A DNA stretch of 64,000 nt from Fragilariopsis cylindrus CCMP1102. Lineage: Eukaryota; Bacillariophyta; Bacillariophyceae; Bacillariales; Bacillariaceae. The position numbers and the translations under genes are program-made. Positions 10,948 through 21,039 of the stretch are shown here, piece by piece. The stretch is taken from NCBI GenBank assembly GCA_900095095.1, contig FMBT01000307.1, positions 1 through 64,000 on the forward strand, written 5' to 3'. The number at the start of each line of letters is the position of its first letter. Positions within the stretch are counted from its first letter, which is position 1. A model generated the notes under the pieces. The model saw only the letters and a list, made by a program, of their open reading frames with translations. It made no database searches and was not told the DNA's origin.

Positions 10948-11601
10948 CCTTTTTTTTTTGCGTCGTTCAAAATATAAACTGCAATAAACCAAAGCAATAG
11001 TCAGATTCTTGTACAACCTTGCCGATTTGGGTTTAAAAAAAGCGTCGTTTCTTCACTATTTGATGGATTCGAGATTGAAGATGGAGAGAAATGTTATTGT
11101 GACGTTCACTTGTGTGCACATCTGAACATCATCGATATAGGATGAAAGAATAGTCATTTTATCATTTCACGACTAAAACCGGAGCATTTTGTCATAATAA
11201 AAGGTTCTAATTTGAAAATGATGGAAATTTCAATTGATGAAATTTCATTAAAATATTTTCCAAAGACTTGTACTCGTGACTCATTAATAAGTATCTAACA
11301 GACTATCTCTCTCGTACAGTACGACTACAGTACTTATTATAGTGTACTTAGTACGCAGTGCAGTAGATTCGATTCATTCATTCTCCTTGGCTCTGAACGC
11401 GATTTTTTTCTATTTATTATCAATTCTACAATTTCATTCTCGCTCTCGCCATGCACTTTGGAAATTAGACACTGATGAAGCATGAACAATCAAAAGATTT
11501 CAACATTAGGTGTATCCGATCGAGATTATAACGACAGGTAGACTACTTTAACTCGATTAGGTTGAGTATAAAGTATTTTACTAGAATACAGCAACAATAA
11601 T
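10948..11601. other. Divergent promoter region between copy A and the K+ channel
   Basis: AT-rich spacer with no protein-like frame. It contains several GTAC-rich words near 11310-11360 but no clear long repeat. Confidence 0.5.
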
Positions 11602-13238
11602 ATGACGATTGTTGACGAAACAACGAGGACAAACCGAAAGGCTACTACATACAACACATATGGCGAACATAACGATGTAGAAGAATTTTACGGAGGATTG
11701 ATAGGAAGGGATAATTCATTACAAAGCAGCATGAGAAAAATCAACTCGACTTTTTTTCGACCAGCTATTTCAGGACTAATTCCGGGTGATTTCGAAGACG
11801 GCGAAGATGATTCCCCACCAACCCAGCAAAATGATAATGAAAATGGCGGTCATGAGTCGATGTATTCGGAACGACACCATAGAAGCTTCCGAAGAAGGTT
11901 GTTCTTGTTCCTGACAGAGCCGTCTAGTTCTTGGGGTTCCGCTATCTATTTTTTTATCTTAATTCTTGCTATATTTGCTTCAAACCTAATCATTATCTTG
12001 CAAACGATGGCGTATTTTCAGTACACCCCTGTCGATTGTGGCTTTTGCCGAGGAGAGAGCTCTCATGATAAAATTTACGATGAAGATCAAGACCAGACTT
12101 ATAATGGATCTGATATAATTCAATGCGTATGTCCACCTCGACCATACCCATACCTTGAAAGGGCTATGGATTACATTTTAATTTTCTTCGCTATTGAATG
12201 GACGCTGAGAGTACTCTCTTTTGTCCCTGCGCATCCAAGAACTGACATCATCGGTAAATGTAACGATTGGTTCACATTCGTAACATCAATGCCGACTATG
12301 TTTGATGCATTAGCTATCTGGCCGTATTTCATTGAAATTTTACATTTACCCGGACTTATAAGTCTACGACTTCTACGACTCTTTCGAGTTTTTCAATTTG
12401 TTCGTCTAGGCAAGTATAATTCTATGTTTGTCAGTTTGACCAATGTACTGTACAAAAGTCTCCCATTTTTGAGATTGATGATCGTTGTATTATTCTTCGG
12501 GGCGTCCATTTTTGGTAGTCTAGTATTCTGGTAAGTGGGTATGCACACAGTGGACAACGTACGCGTTTTATGTACCTCGTAAATCTCGACTAACACAATT
12601 GAATGTGATACAGGTTAGAACAAGGAACGTGGAAGTACTGGGAGCCAACAGGAACTTTTCAATACATTCGCATGAGCAAAGATTTAACGAACGAAGAAAT
12701 CTCTCCTTTCAATTCTATACCTTGTGCCTATTGGTGGTTTATTGTTACAGCAACGACGGTTGGTTATGGGGACTACTACCCCACCAGTACGATTGGCCAG
12801 TGGATTGCAGCATTTGCCATGATTGCTGGGGTCTTGGTCATAGCATTTCCCGTTAGCGTGTTCAGTGACCTTTGGTCCGATGAGTTGAAGAAAGTGAAAG
12901 GCTTTGAATCAATCTTCGAGGACGATAACGATAATGATAACGATAACGATAACGATAACGATAATACTGTAAATAATGGTGTCAGTGATAATATCAGGTC
13001 AAATGAAAAGGAAGAGGAACGTAAAAGTCGTCGACCGGCGCTTCGTCGACGAGACCAGGACCAGTATCAAGAAATTAACACTGGATTTGAGGAGTTTCAT
13101 TCTAAGAGTTCTACGCATATAACTATGGAGAAAGAAGACCTGAACGAAATTGTTTCGTCAATATATACCATACAACAAAATCAAAGGCGTATTCAACGAA
13201 TAATGAAAAAGTATTATCTCGATGAAGATCATCATTGA
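11602..13238 (+). CDS. Voltage-gated potassium channel, 6-TM, 517 aa
   Basis: Exons are 11602-12530 and 12614-13238, joined in phase 2 (donor GTAAGT, acceptor ATACAG). The protein has one six-helix unit. S4 carries Arg at every third position (R256, R259, R262, then R268; LRLLRLFRVFQFVRLG), the voltage sensor. The pore loop has the K+ selectivity filter TTVGYGD at 357-363, followed by S6 (AFAMIAGVLVIAFPVSVF, with the PVS hinge that replaces the Kv PVP). The soluble N-terminus lacks an obvious T1 tetramerisation domain, and a Cys-rich S1-S2 loop (CGFCRG, CVCPPRPYP) is unusual. The C-tail holds an Asn-Asp repeat from a (GATAAC)n microsatellite (about 12928-12965). Family membership is sure; gating type and location (plasma membrane presumed) are inferred. 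Confidence 0.92.
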
Positions 13239-13944
13239 GTCGACAATGTTCTTTCTCTGGCTAGAACTTTCAGAAAATAATCACGTGTCAGTTTGTTTCA
13301 GTTCCGCGTGACTAGTTTGTTCGGAGTGAAACGACAACAAAATAATACTCTCCATCGGGTTTGTGATCCTGAACAATGAATCGAATCAATTCTTGTATTC
13401 ATCAGCCTATACATTTTAATGAAAAGAGCCATAGGATCACATAAATTATATCGAAAATGACTGGATCCCATTGGATTTCAAGTCGAAGGCATTGCTTCAT
13501 TTTATAGGCCGAAATGACATATCCCCCCTTTTAGTCTTGCTAGTCATAGATTTGTTCACATATCTTATCTTATGATGATTTAATACTTTTTTTTCGGTAA
13601 TAACAGTTTTTTCTGTGGAAAGATAAAATTATAAATACAAGTTATGTTTCTTTATTTACTTCCGAAAAGGCGCACGACAAGGAAGGCAGAAACTGATTCT
13701 CCCTCACCACTAAGACCGATAATTTATTGGCTGATATTTAGAGTGATTGGGAAACGACGATCAGCGAGCAGGGTTTCGCCGATCATAGATGTAGAACAGA
13801 AACAGATCGAAGATCGACGATATGGCGATATTGAAACGTATATCATACACCCCATCTCACCACTCGTCGTGATAATGAAATACCGTATGTAGCATGCATG
13901 TAGCAATAATAATCTACTATACGTTATTCTTCTTCTGTCGAACT
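13239..13944. other. Convergent 3' spacer
   Basis: Between the channel and copy B. A plus-strand frame at 13644-13892 (82 codons) is present but has no recognisable features and I do not call it a gene. Confidence 0.45.
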
Positions 13945-14391
13945 TTAGAATTCGCTGTCACTCTTCACTCGTCGTGAATGTTGACTCCTTTCACGACGAC
14001 GATTCGCATTATCTGTTTCTCGAACAATAAGTCGTTCAATTTCCCACTCCTCCAAGTCGACTTGCATCGAATCGAGCTTCCGTTGAAAAATATCCATTTT
14101 ATTTTCGAATTGTTCTTTCTGCTCCATTGTCAATATCTTCTCACCGGCAGAATGATCAGCTAGTTGCTTCCGTGCATCCAGAATCATTACCTTGTACTGT
14201 CTCTTCCGACGTTCTCTAGTCTGCAGAATTTCTTCCCTGGTTGTGTCTCCATATGATGAGTTTTCATGTAGTCTTTTATATTCTTTATCTACTGCCGCTA
14301 AGGTTGGGGTGCTGCCGAATACCAAGGTCGCAGATATAATAAGTGCAAATAGCACTAATCGCGAAGCAAGTGATTGACGAAGTCGCAACAT
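13945..14391 (-). CDS. Secreted coiled-coil family, copy B (148 aa)
   Basis: The ATG at 14391 opens a signal peptide (LVLFALIISATLVFGSTPTLAA); the open frame extends 60 codons further upstream, but those residues do not look like a leader. The family core runs from TTREEILQTRERR through the signature QLADHSAGEKIL to LIVRETDNANRR and aligns without gaps to copies A and C. The C-tail is Arg/Ser-rich (RRRERSQHSRRVKSDSEF). There is no intron. Predicted to be secreted or luminal and to form a coiled coil; the function is unknown. Confidence 0.75.
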   Translation of the reverse strand: MLRLRQSLASRLVLFALIISATLVFGSTPTLAAVDKEYKRLHENSSYGDTTREEILQTRERRKRQYKVMILDARKQLADHSAGEKILTMEQKEQFENKMDIFQRKLDSMQVDLEEWEIERLIVRETDNANRRRERSQHSRRVKSDSEF

Positions 14392-15117
14392 CTGGAATGG
14401 GTACTTGAAATGTAATTTCTGTTGATGTTCTTCGTACAAGCATGTGAAAAGATGAAAGGTATAACTATGCCGAATTGTCACTCCGGTACGCCCAGCAAAG
14501 CGGAAAAGAGAAATAAAATAAATCAAAGAATTTGCCATTTTGAAAATAACGGCACCGCGCGTGTCTGCCAAAAAACAAAATTTCTTGAAATATTACGGTA
14601 ATAATAAAATTATCAGCGCACCCCCCACCCCGAAAGAAAAAGAATATAAATGTTTTTATTTTTTATACTGTCCTATTTTCGTATCTACTGTAGCTAGGTC
14701 TAGAGTACATATGTCATCTTTCATCTGAAAGGGTAGGTGTATCTAGAATTTTTCACACGAAGTTTCTGCAAAAATACAGTTCGAGTACGGTGTTAATTTT
14801 TTTACATATCCATCTATATAATAACTACGTAACTTCCGCGTATCATCCTGTCGTGAAAGAAATTGTCAAACCTACTTTACGTGGCACTTACTTTCACTCG
14901 AAGATACAAGATACATAATGTTAAGTATCATTCCAATATATTCTTTTTATCTCAATATCGTCGCGACTGGGATGTAAAGTTCCTAACGTCAATAATAAGT
15001 GTCAAATTTTCTTCGAATTAGCTAGTCGATTGTGGATTATATGGTCACATATCCATCAATGTCTTCCGATATGTTCGATAACATTGTTCTCTTTCCAGGA
15101 TTTATGTGTGTGTGTGG
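14392..15117. other. Spacer between copies B and C
   Basis: The 5' region of copy B and 3' flank of copy C. AT-rich, no protein-like frame and no clear repeat. Confidence 0.45.
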
Positions 15118-15825
15118 TTACAGTTCTGAATTACGGCGCTCTTCTCGCATCCTTGTTCGGTCCATGATTCGATTGACCTCTCTATCATCCATAGGTCCTG
15201 ACATCTGTTCAATCTACGGGCCGGACATGATTCAACGATGAAAAATGAGCGTATCATTATATAAGTAAGTACATACAGTATTCTTAATATTGTGTGAAAC
15301 AGATGAATGATTATCGATTGATATTCATTATTTCAATGGAAAAGTATAGAGTTGTATTTGAATTCAAAACATACCTTTTTCTCGTATAGGGGAATACGTT
15401 TTGTTAACCTTTTATATTCATCGTCTTCCAGTAAAAAATTTCCGGCATCGTGATCTGCAAGCTTTACTTTCGTTTCCGCGACTAACTTTGTCAGCTGTTC
15501 CTTACGTCGTCCATAGTTAGCAACTACGTGTTCCCGCTAATCATCATCAATCAGACAAGGAAAGTATTCGACAGTTAGTATTAAAATAGTGAGTATATTA
15601 TAATTCGTATAGCAAGACTTGAGAAATGTAAAGAACGAGCGTACTTGGAGTTTTCACATCACGTACCGTAGATGCATCTCGATCGATAGTAATTTTTGGC
15701 CCAGTTTGATCGATAGTTCGAATTTGTGCGTGTGTCACCCCAGTTTGAAGCGTAAGCGTCACTGTAAATAAGTACAAGGCATGTAAGATGAAAGCGGTGT
15801 AAGAGATGCGTCGTTCTATCATCAT
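15118..15825 (-). CDS. Secreted coiled-coil family, copy C (138 aa, three exons)
   Basis: This gene is supported by homology to copies A and B rather than by a long open frame. The exons on the minus strand are 15667-15825, 15375-15536 and 15118-15213, joined in phase 0 with donors GTACGT and GTATGT and TAG acceptors. Exon 1 gives the signal peptide (AFILHALYLFTVTLTLQTGVTHA); exon 2 starts with REHVVANYGRRKEQL and holds the signature KLADHDAGNFLL; exon 3 (IEQMSGPMDDREVNRIMDR) completes the helix and ends in RRNSEL. The core matches copies A and B at every column without a gap, which confirms both splice junctions. Predicted to be secreted; the function is unknown. Confidence 0.72.
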
Positions 15826-16636
15826 AATCCCAGGAAGAATAGTATTGTATTTGGGGGAGCAATTGCAAGGGCGATAGCCTAGATTGAGTAAAAAAACGAG
15901 AACGAGAAGATTGTTCTTTTGCTGTCTCGTCGGTTTATTATATGTCAGTTGTTGTCATCGTCGCTATTTCGGCATGATGATCGATATTATTTTCAAGATC
16001 GACGGAGTGACCCTGCTGGACGTGGCGAAACTATAAGACTTACTTAGCTCCTCCAAAATTTAAAAACTACAACACTCTTAGAAAATCTATTGAAGATTTT
16101 AGTACTAGCAGACTCAAAGCACAACCCCATGTAGAAGAGAAGGAAAGTACATTTAAAAATATCTTGAAAAGAACACAAAAACACAAACTAATACAAACAT
16201 GGTGATGTAGAATGTTGTGTGATGATGATCGCAGATTCTAATGAATACGATCGACAAAAGAATACGATAATAATATCACCACACTATGATTCGGAAATCT
16301 GACTACTTATTATAGACTGTCACGGGGAGCGTATACTACATATTGCGTTTAACTTCACTGTGTAATTTCATCGGTGATACTGTATTGATCAGCGTTGAGA
16401 CGGTGTTAATATTCGAATTAAAAATTTGTGTATGAACTCCCAACATACTGCGTTTATAATATAAATAAAGTGTAATTTGAAGAGTAGGATACGGTCGTCG
16501 ACGTCCCGTCACTATCGTATGATTCGATTCTTTTGTGTGATCTATTCGACTAGTATGCAATTCGATTATTTAAAATAAGCGTTATCTATCTGTGCTGAAG
16601 AAATCATCACCATCCTCATCATTGTGATCTACAATT
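15826..16636. other. Spacer between copies C and D
   Basis: About 0.8 kb without a supported gene. A minus-strand frame at 16336-16560 is not protein-like. No repeat is evident. Confidence 0.45.
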
Positions 16637-17292
16637 CTATAGTTCCCCATTCTTCTCTTCCTCGGTGATGATTAATTCCTTGATTTCCTTCGGACACAAT
16701 GACAATGATAGAAGATAAAAATATCATGAAACGAGAAAATGAGAGACAAAATCGTATATGATAAACCCATTTTCTATTTTCTCCTCAAGGTCAAGTAATA
16801 CTCTTTTTACAATACAAAAATAAATCAACATACCTGCTGTGACAAACCCCTAGATGCTTCAAAAATTTGTGCCTTATAGGAATTCATTCTAGTTTTTAGA
16901 GACTTCAGACGTTGATCCTCTAAGACTTTGACACCATTTTATGATTCTCGATTTGTTTTCTAAAGATGCAAGTGCATACTCTAATTGAATGACTTTCTTG
17001 GATCGATCTGATAAGATTTTCTCATGCTATATTATAGTGATCGAGAGAAAAATTAGATCAATCAATCAGAGTTGTACATTGAAAGGATGCGAATGGTTGC
17101 ATTAGTATTGTTGTTGATTACGGTATTTCGAGCAAAACAAAACAAAACAAGAAAAAAAATGTAAAGGGAAACATCTTGGTTCGAAAATACGCATATATAA
17201 CATACCATCGTCGTCGTATCGGCTTCCGCGAAAAGCACAACCAACAGTAGAACGAAACATACTAGTAGTTTGGACTTGGCCATCATGATCAT
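16637..17292 (-). CDS. Secreted coiled-coil family, copy D (three exons, frame break)
   Basis: The exons on the minus strand are 17206-17292, 16834-17026 and 16637-16687 (donors GTATGT; acceptors ATATAG and GAAG). Exon 1 encodes a short signal peptide (KLLVCFVLLLVVLFAEA). Exon 2 starts HEKILSDRSKK at the same place as copy C, then shifts frame in an A run near 16945 and resumes as VLEDQRLKSLKTRMNSYKAQI. Exon 3 ends in NGEL. With the A run two bases longer, the whole core would align to copies A-C without a gap. The His of the family signature is absent. Either a sequencing indel in a real gene or a decaying copy. The CacyBP-like gene starts 402 bp away in the opposite direction. Confidence 0.55.
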
Positions 17293-17694
17293 ATTGCTTA
17301 TTTTGGGAGTTATCTGAAAGTAACTCTTCTGAAAGTGAAATGTAATGATTTGGCTGGCGGTGAGTTCAAAGTAGTTTGATTGAAAACGATGATAACAAGT
17401 ATTTTGGATGAACAATATCGTACTTATGATTTCAAGTCGGTGTGAGCAAAATCACAGCAGTCACAGACATCAATTTCGTCATTTCGTTAAATGATTTTTC
17501 TATATTTTCCTACTCAAACGTGGATGATGCATGACTGAATATTTCAACAATTTTGGCCAAGCAAAATCGAAACTCATTTTTTCCGAAACAAAAAACTTAA
17601 AAATGACAACGACTACGACCATTTCCAGCTTCGATTCACCCTCAGTTTGAAAAGTGTTATCCATAAATAATTCAGTAATAATAATAATACAAAG
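17293..17694. promoter_or_regulatory. Shared divergent promoter region
   Basis: This 402-bp gap separates the start codons of copy D (minus) and the CacyBP-like gene (plus), so it probably holds both promoters. I see no specific motif that I can name. Confidence 0.4.
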
Positions 17695-18576
17695 ATGGTA
17701 GCGATCGAAGAAATTCAAGAAGAGGTCACTCCTCCTTCTCAAGAAAGACTGTTGGATGCGGAAGAAATTGAAAAACTCGTGTCGCAATTGAAACGTCCAA
17801 CTGCTCAAATGCAGATTGTATCATTAGTCAAAAAATTGAAAAAAGAAGCTTCCGCTTTAAATCCATCGAATCTACCAACTCCAACGATGATAGTGTTGAG
17901 TCAACAACACCAGCAATAGCGATTAAGACTAATACATCGCCGGTCGCTCCTACCCTATCCCTACCCCTGTAGTACGTGTACCCGTCGCTCTCCCTAAGTC
18001 AGTAGGCACAACAATGTCGTCGTCATCGGTGACGTATAATAGTATTGATCGATTTATGTTTGATGCTGGTGGATCCAGTGATAAATTTGTGACATTGTAC
18101 CTACCATTACCTGGAGTTAATTCTGCTATTCAAAATAAGGACGAGCAAATAAAATGTAACTTTGAAAAGGATTCATTTGATGTCTCTATTTTGGATATAA
18201 ATGGAAAAAAATTATCGTATCAAACGTGATAATTTAGAACATGATATCATTCCAGAAAAATCAAAATATATTATGAAGGCGGATAAAATTATTGTAAAGC
18301 TTGCTAAAAGTAAAGGTGAATATGGAACATTTGATTTTTGGAGTAAATTAACGGATCCCAAACGGAAGGAAAAGAAAAATAGTAAAACAGGAGGAGCATC
18401 CGATCCAACCGGTGGTATTATGTCAATGATGAAAGATATGTATGACTCTGGCGATGATAACATGAAAAAAAATGATTGGTGAAACTATGCTGAAACAACG
18501 TAATGGAGAATTGAACAATGACAAAATGGATAGTGGATTGGGAGGTATGGGAAGCTTGGGAGATTTTGGAAAGTAA
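17695..18576 (+). CDS. CACYBP: Calcyclin-binding protein (CacyBP/SIP)-like; several frame breaks
   Basis: Three parts match the family. An N-terminal helical segment (DAEEIEKLVSQLKRPTAQMQIVSLVKKLKKEA) resembles the dimerisation region. A CS domain follows (YNSIDRFMFDAGGSSDKFVTLYLPLPGV, then the GKNYRIKRDNLEHDIIPEKS strand pair and KADKIIVKLAK). The SGS-like C-terminus has MMKDMYDSGDDNMKKMIGE. The family acts as an adaptor linking Siah-type ubiquitin ligases to SCF components. Four one-base shifts interrupt the frame, near 17870, near 17962 (C run), at the A run 18203-18209 and at the A run 18466-18473. This pattern points to sequence error, not a natural split. A Thr/Pro-rich linker separates the first two parts. 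The stop is TAA at 18574. Confidence 0.75.
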
Positions 18577-19189
18577 GTGATTAATACTGTTTATACAAAA
18601 ACAACAACGAGTAGCGAGAACATTACAGTATAGTATAATGGTCACAGTAATGAATACAGAATATGCGAGAATAGAAGAAATAATCATGGAAAGCTACGAA
18701 TAGTGTGGTGGTCGTATTATAATATAACATGATGATATAATGAATGAATCAATTTTAAAAAAAATAAAAAAGTTAGTATCATCAAATCAAATAAGCAGAT
18801 GTTGAATTTAAATATTAATTCAGCAAATTTTAGAAAAAAGTAAATTATGCTTCGACTACTGTACGTGATATAAGTGTTTGTCATTGTCTTGTTCTCTAGT
18901 AGTTACTCAATCCAACTAAGAAAATCCAATTTATTTACTAGTATGGTAGTTTTTTGTTGTCATAGATTTCGTCCCCCAAATCTTGATTTGGGGGCATTTC
19001 TGACCGACGTTCGTGCCATCAACAAATCAATAATCAATAATCATTTATTTAATCTGAATCTAAATTTGACCATTGTTCAATGAAGAACAACAACATTCTC
19101 ATTAACAAATACGACAGCATACTTCATTACCCCCCCCCCCCCCCCCAAACAAACACTCCACGTCGTCGCTGTCCCATTATATTCTGATT
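18577..19189. other. Spacer with a poly-C tract
   Basis: Intergenic. It carries an uninterrupted run of 17 C at 19130-19146, about 45 bp upstream of the next ATG. Otherwise no features are seen. Confidence 0.6.
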
Positions 19190-20101
19190 ATGAATCAAAT
19201 TACAACGTCGTTGGTTTTGCTGCTCGTCACAGCCGATCCACTAGGATCTTATTCATTCAATACTGCCAGCACGAGTTGTCGAATAGCAGGTCGGCAGCAC
19301 CTACCTAAAACTAAAATACCGACGACGTTGATTAATACTAGATCTCAAAATAATCAAAATCTCAAAACAATAAATCATATCTCTGTATTACTTCAGTCCT
19401 CATCGGGGTCGTCCGGCGATGATATTAATGATGAGCCAGAAATCGGCTTTGCTAGAGCAACAACAACATCCACAACGGTAGACAACAATGATCAAAGTAC
19501 CAACAACGAAAAGAAAGATGAAGGCACAGGAGGAGGTGCAGCTGCTACCAATACTATCAATGAACGATTACTAGCAGAGCTTCAAGATGCAGAACAAAAG
19601 GAACGATTCGGATCAAAATCGGCAATAGGAAAGAAACTTGGTTCGGTAGATGGATACGGACGATCACGTAAATCAGATGAAGAAGTTAAGATGGCTATTG
19701 AAGAAGCTCGTGATTTGAATGGTGTTAATCCAATAGTTGCAATCGGTGGCTCATTTTTTGCATTCGCTGTTGCAGCAGCCTTATGGTATGCAACAAACCA
19801 ATTGGGAAGTTACTTCGTCTCACATCCGCCTGCAACAGATGTATATTTCGTAATCCGATCCGCACAAGTATTTCGTAATGTAGTTATGGGATTAATTTCT
19901 CTTGCTGCTGGATTTTTTGGTGTTTGTGGTCTGGGAATTTTTGGTATGGGAGTTCGTGTAGCATATGGAATTGCCAATGGAGAATTAGACCCGACACCGA
20001 TAGTGTCATTAAGTAAGCCGAAGGAAACCGTCAATATGTCTAAAATGATGGATCTGATGATGAACAAGAAGCCAGGAAGAAGAGGGGGAGGCAAGAAATA
20101 G
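19190..20101 (+). CDS. Plastid-targeted two-helix membrane protein, 303 aa
   Basis: The N-terminus is a signal-like leader (TSLVLLLVTADPLGSYSFNTA) with a YSF junction, then a basic, hydroxylated stretch, as in bipartite plastid presequences. A Ser/Thr/Gly-rich linker follows (about 60-120) and a charged helical segment (about 120-175). The C-terminal domain has two long helices, NPIVAIGGSFFAFAVAAALWYATNQLGSYFV and the Gly-rich VVMGLISLAAGFFGVCGLGIFGMGVRVAYG, and ends in a basic tail (KKPGRRGGGKK). This layout resembles the DUF3082-type proteins of cyanobacteria and plastids, whose function is not established. The family assignment is tentative; the membrane and plastid calls are firmer. Confidence 0.7.
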   Translation: MNQITTSLVLLLVTADPLGSYSFNTASTSCRIAGRQHLPKTKIPTTLINTRSQNNQNLKTINHISVLLQSSSGSSGDDINDEPEIGFARATTTSTTVDNNDQSTNNEKKDEGTGGGAAATNTINERLLAELQDAEQKERFGSKSAIGKKLGSVDGYGRSRKSDEEVKMAIEEARDLNGVNPIVAIGGSFFAFAVAAALWYATNQLGSYFVSHPPATDVYFVIRSAQVFRNVVMGLISLAAGFFGVCGLGIFGMGVRVAYGIANGELDPTPIVSLSKPKETVNMSKMMDLMMNKKPGRRGGGKK

Positions 20102-21039
20102 TCCGAGACTTATAGAGAACACAGCAATAGTTGATACAGTAGCCCAATTTAGTGCTGCTGCTGCGGTCGCAGCATTTTCGTACAATATATACGGTATATC
20201 GAATAATAATTACTGGGAAGGCGAAACTAAAATAATGTGTTATCTGTAAATTCAAGATGAGAGTACATTATGCATGAATAAAAAGTGGGAATTTTTGCTC
20301 AGAAAATTGCTATAATAGTTGATAAAGACACAATACAAGTTCGACGGCTTCTACAAAGAAAACATATGTAGTAGAAAGAAATATTATTCGTTCATTGATT
20401 TTTTTTCTACTACGCGGGGTTGTTTTTCACACAGATAATGATATCACTGTGCCATTCCAATTCATCAATCGCTCTATTAGTGATGTGGGATGTGAAGTAC
20501 TGTATTTTGGGTGTAATTGTATGAGCTTGAATTCGAATTTGTAGTGTTGAATGTATGTACAAGGTAGTATATTTTATGTTGCTAACTTAGTGCGTAATTA
20601 GTAATACTTTTATTGTACAGTGTAATGTCCACTAATATAATAGCCCATCATCGCCTACCAATTATGATTTGATTCTAGTCGAGCAAGCCGAATATTAGTC
20701 AGACGAGTCGAATGCAAATTTATGGTTTCTGTCTGCGTCACAGATGATTAATTTTAACCACACAAATCATACACGATTTCTACGCGAAACTTCTCTGAGC
20801 CGGAAAAAAGCACGACATACACTGCGAATCAAATCGCCCCCACATCAATCAACAACTGAATTCACTGTAGCATATCTTCTTCTTTGTAATTGTACACAAC
20901 GAAGAAAAAACAACAATAGAGAGGAAACGGTTACGTCTACGTCGTTACACCAATCAACTAGCTAGGAAAACACAAAACCGCACACAAAGCATTAACCTTC
21001 GGAATCGAAAAAAAGGAAAAAAACATATTCTATCTCAAA
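20102..21039. other. Gene-free stretch upstream of tryptophan synthase
   Basis: About 0.94 kb without a supported gene; the frame at 20744-20965 ends before the next gene and is not protein-like. Probably the promoter and 5' UTR of the tryptophan synthase gene. Confidence 0.45.
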
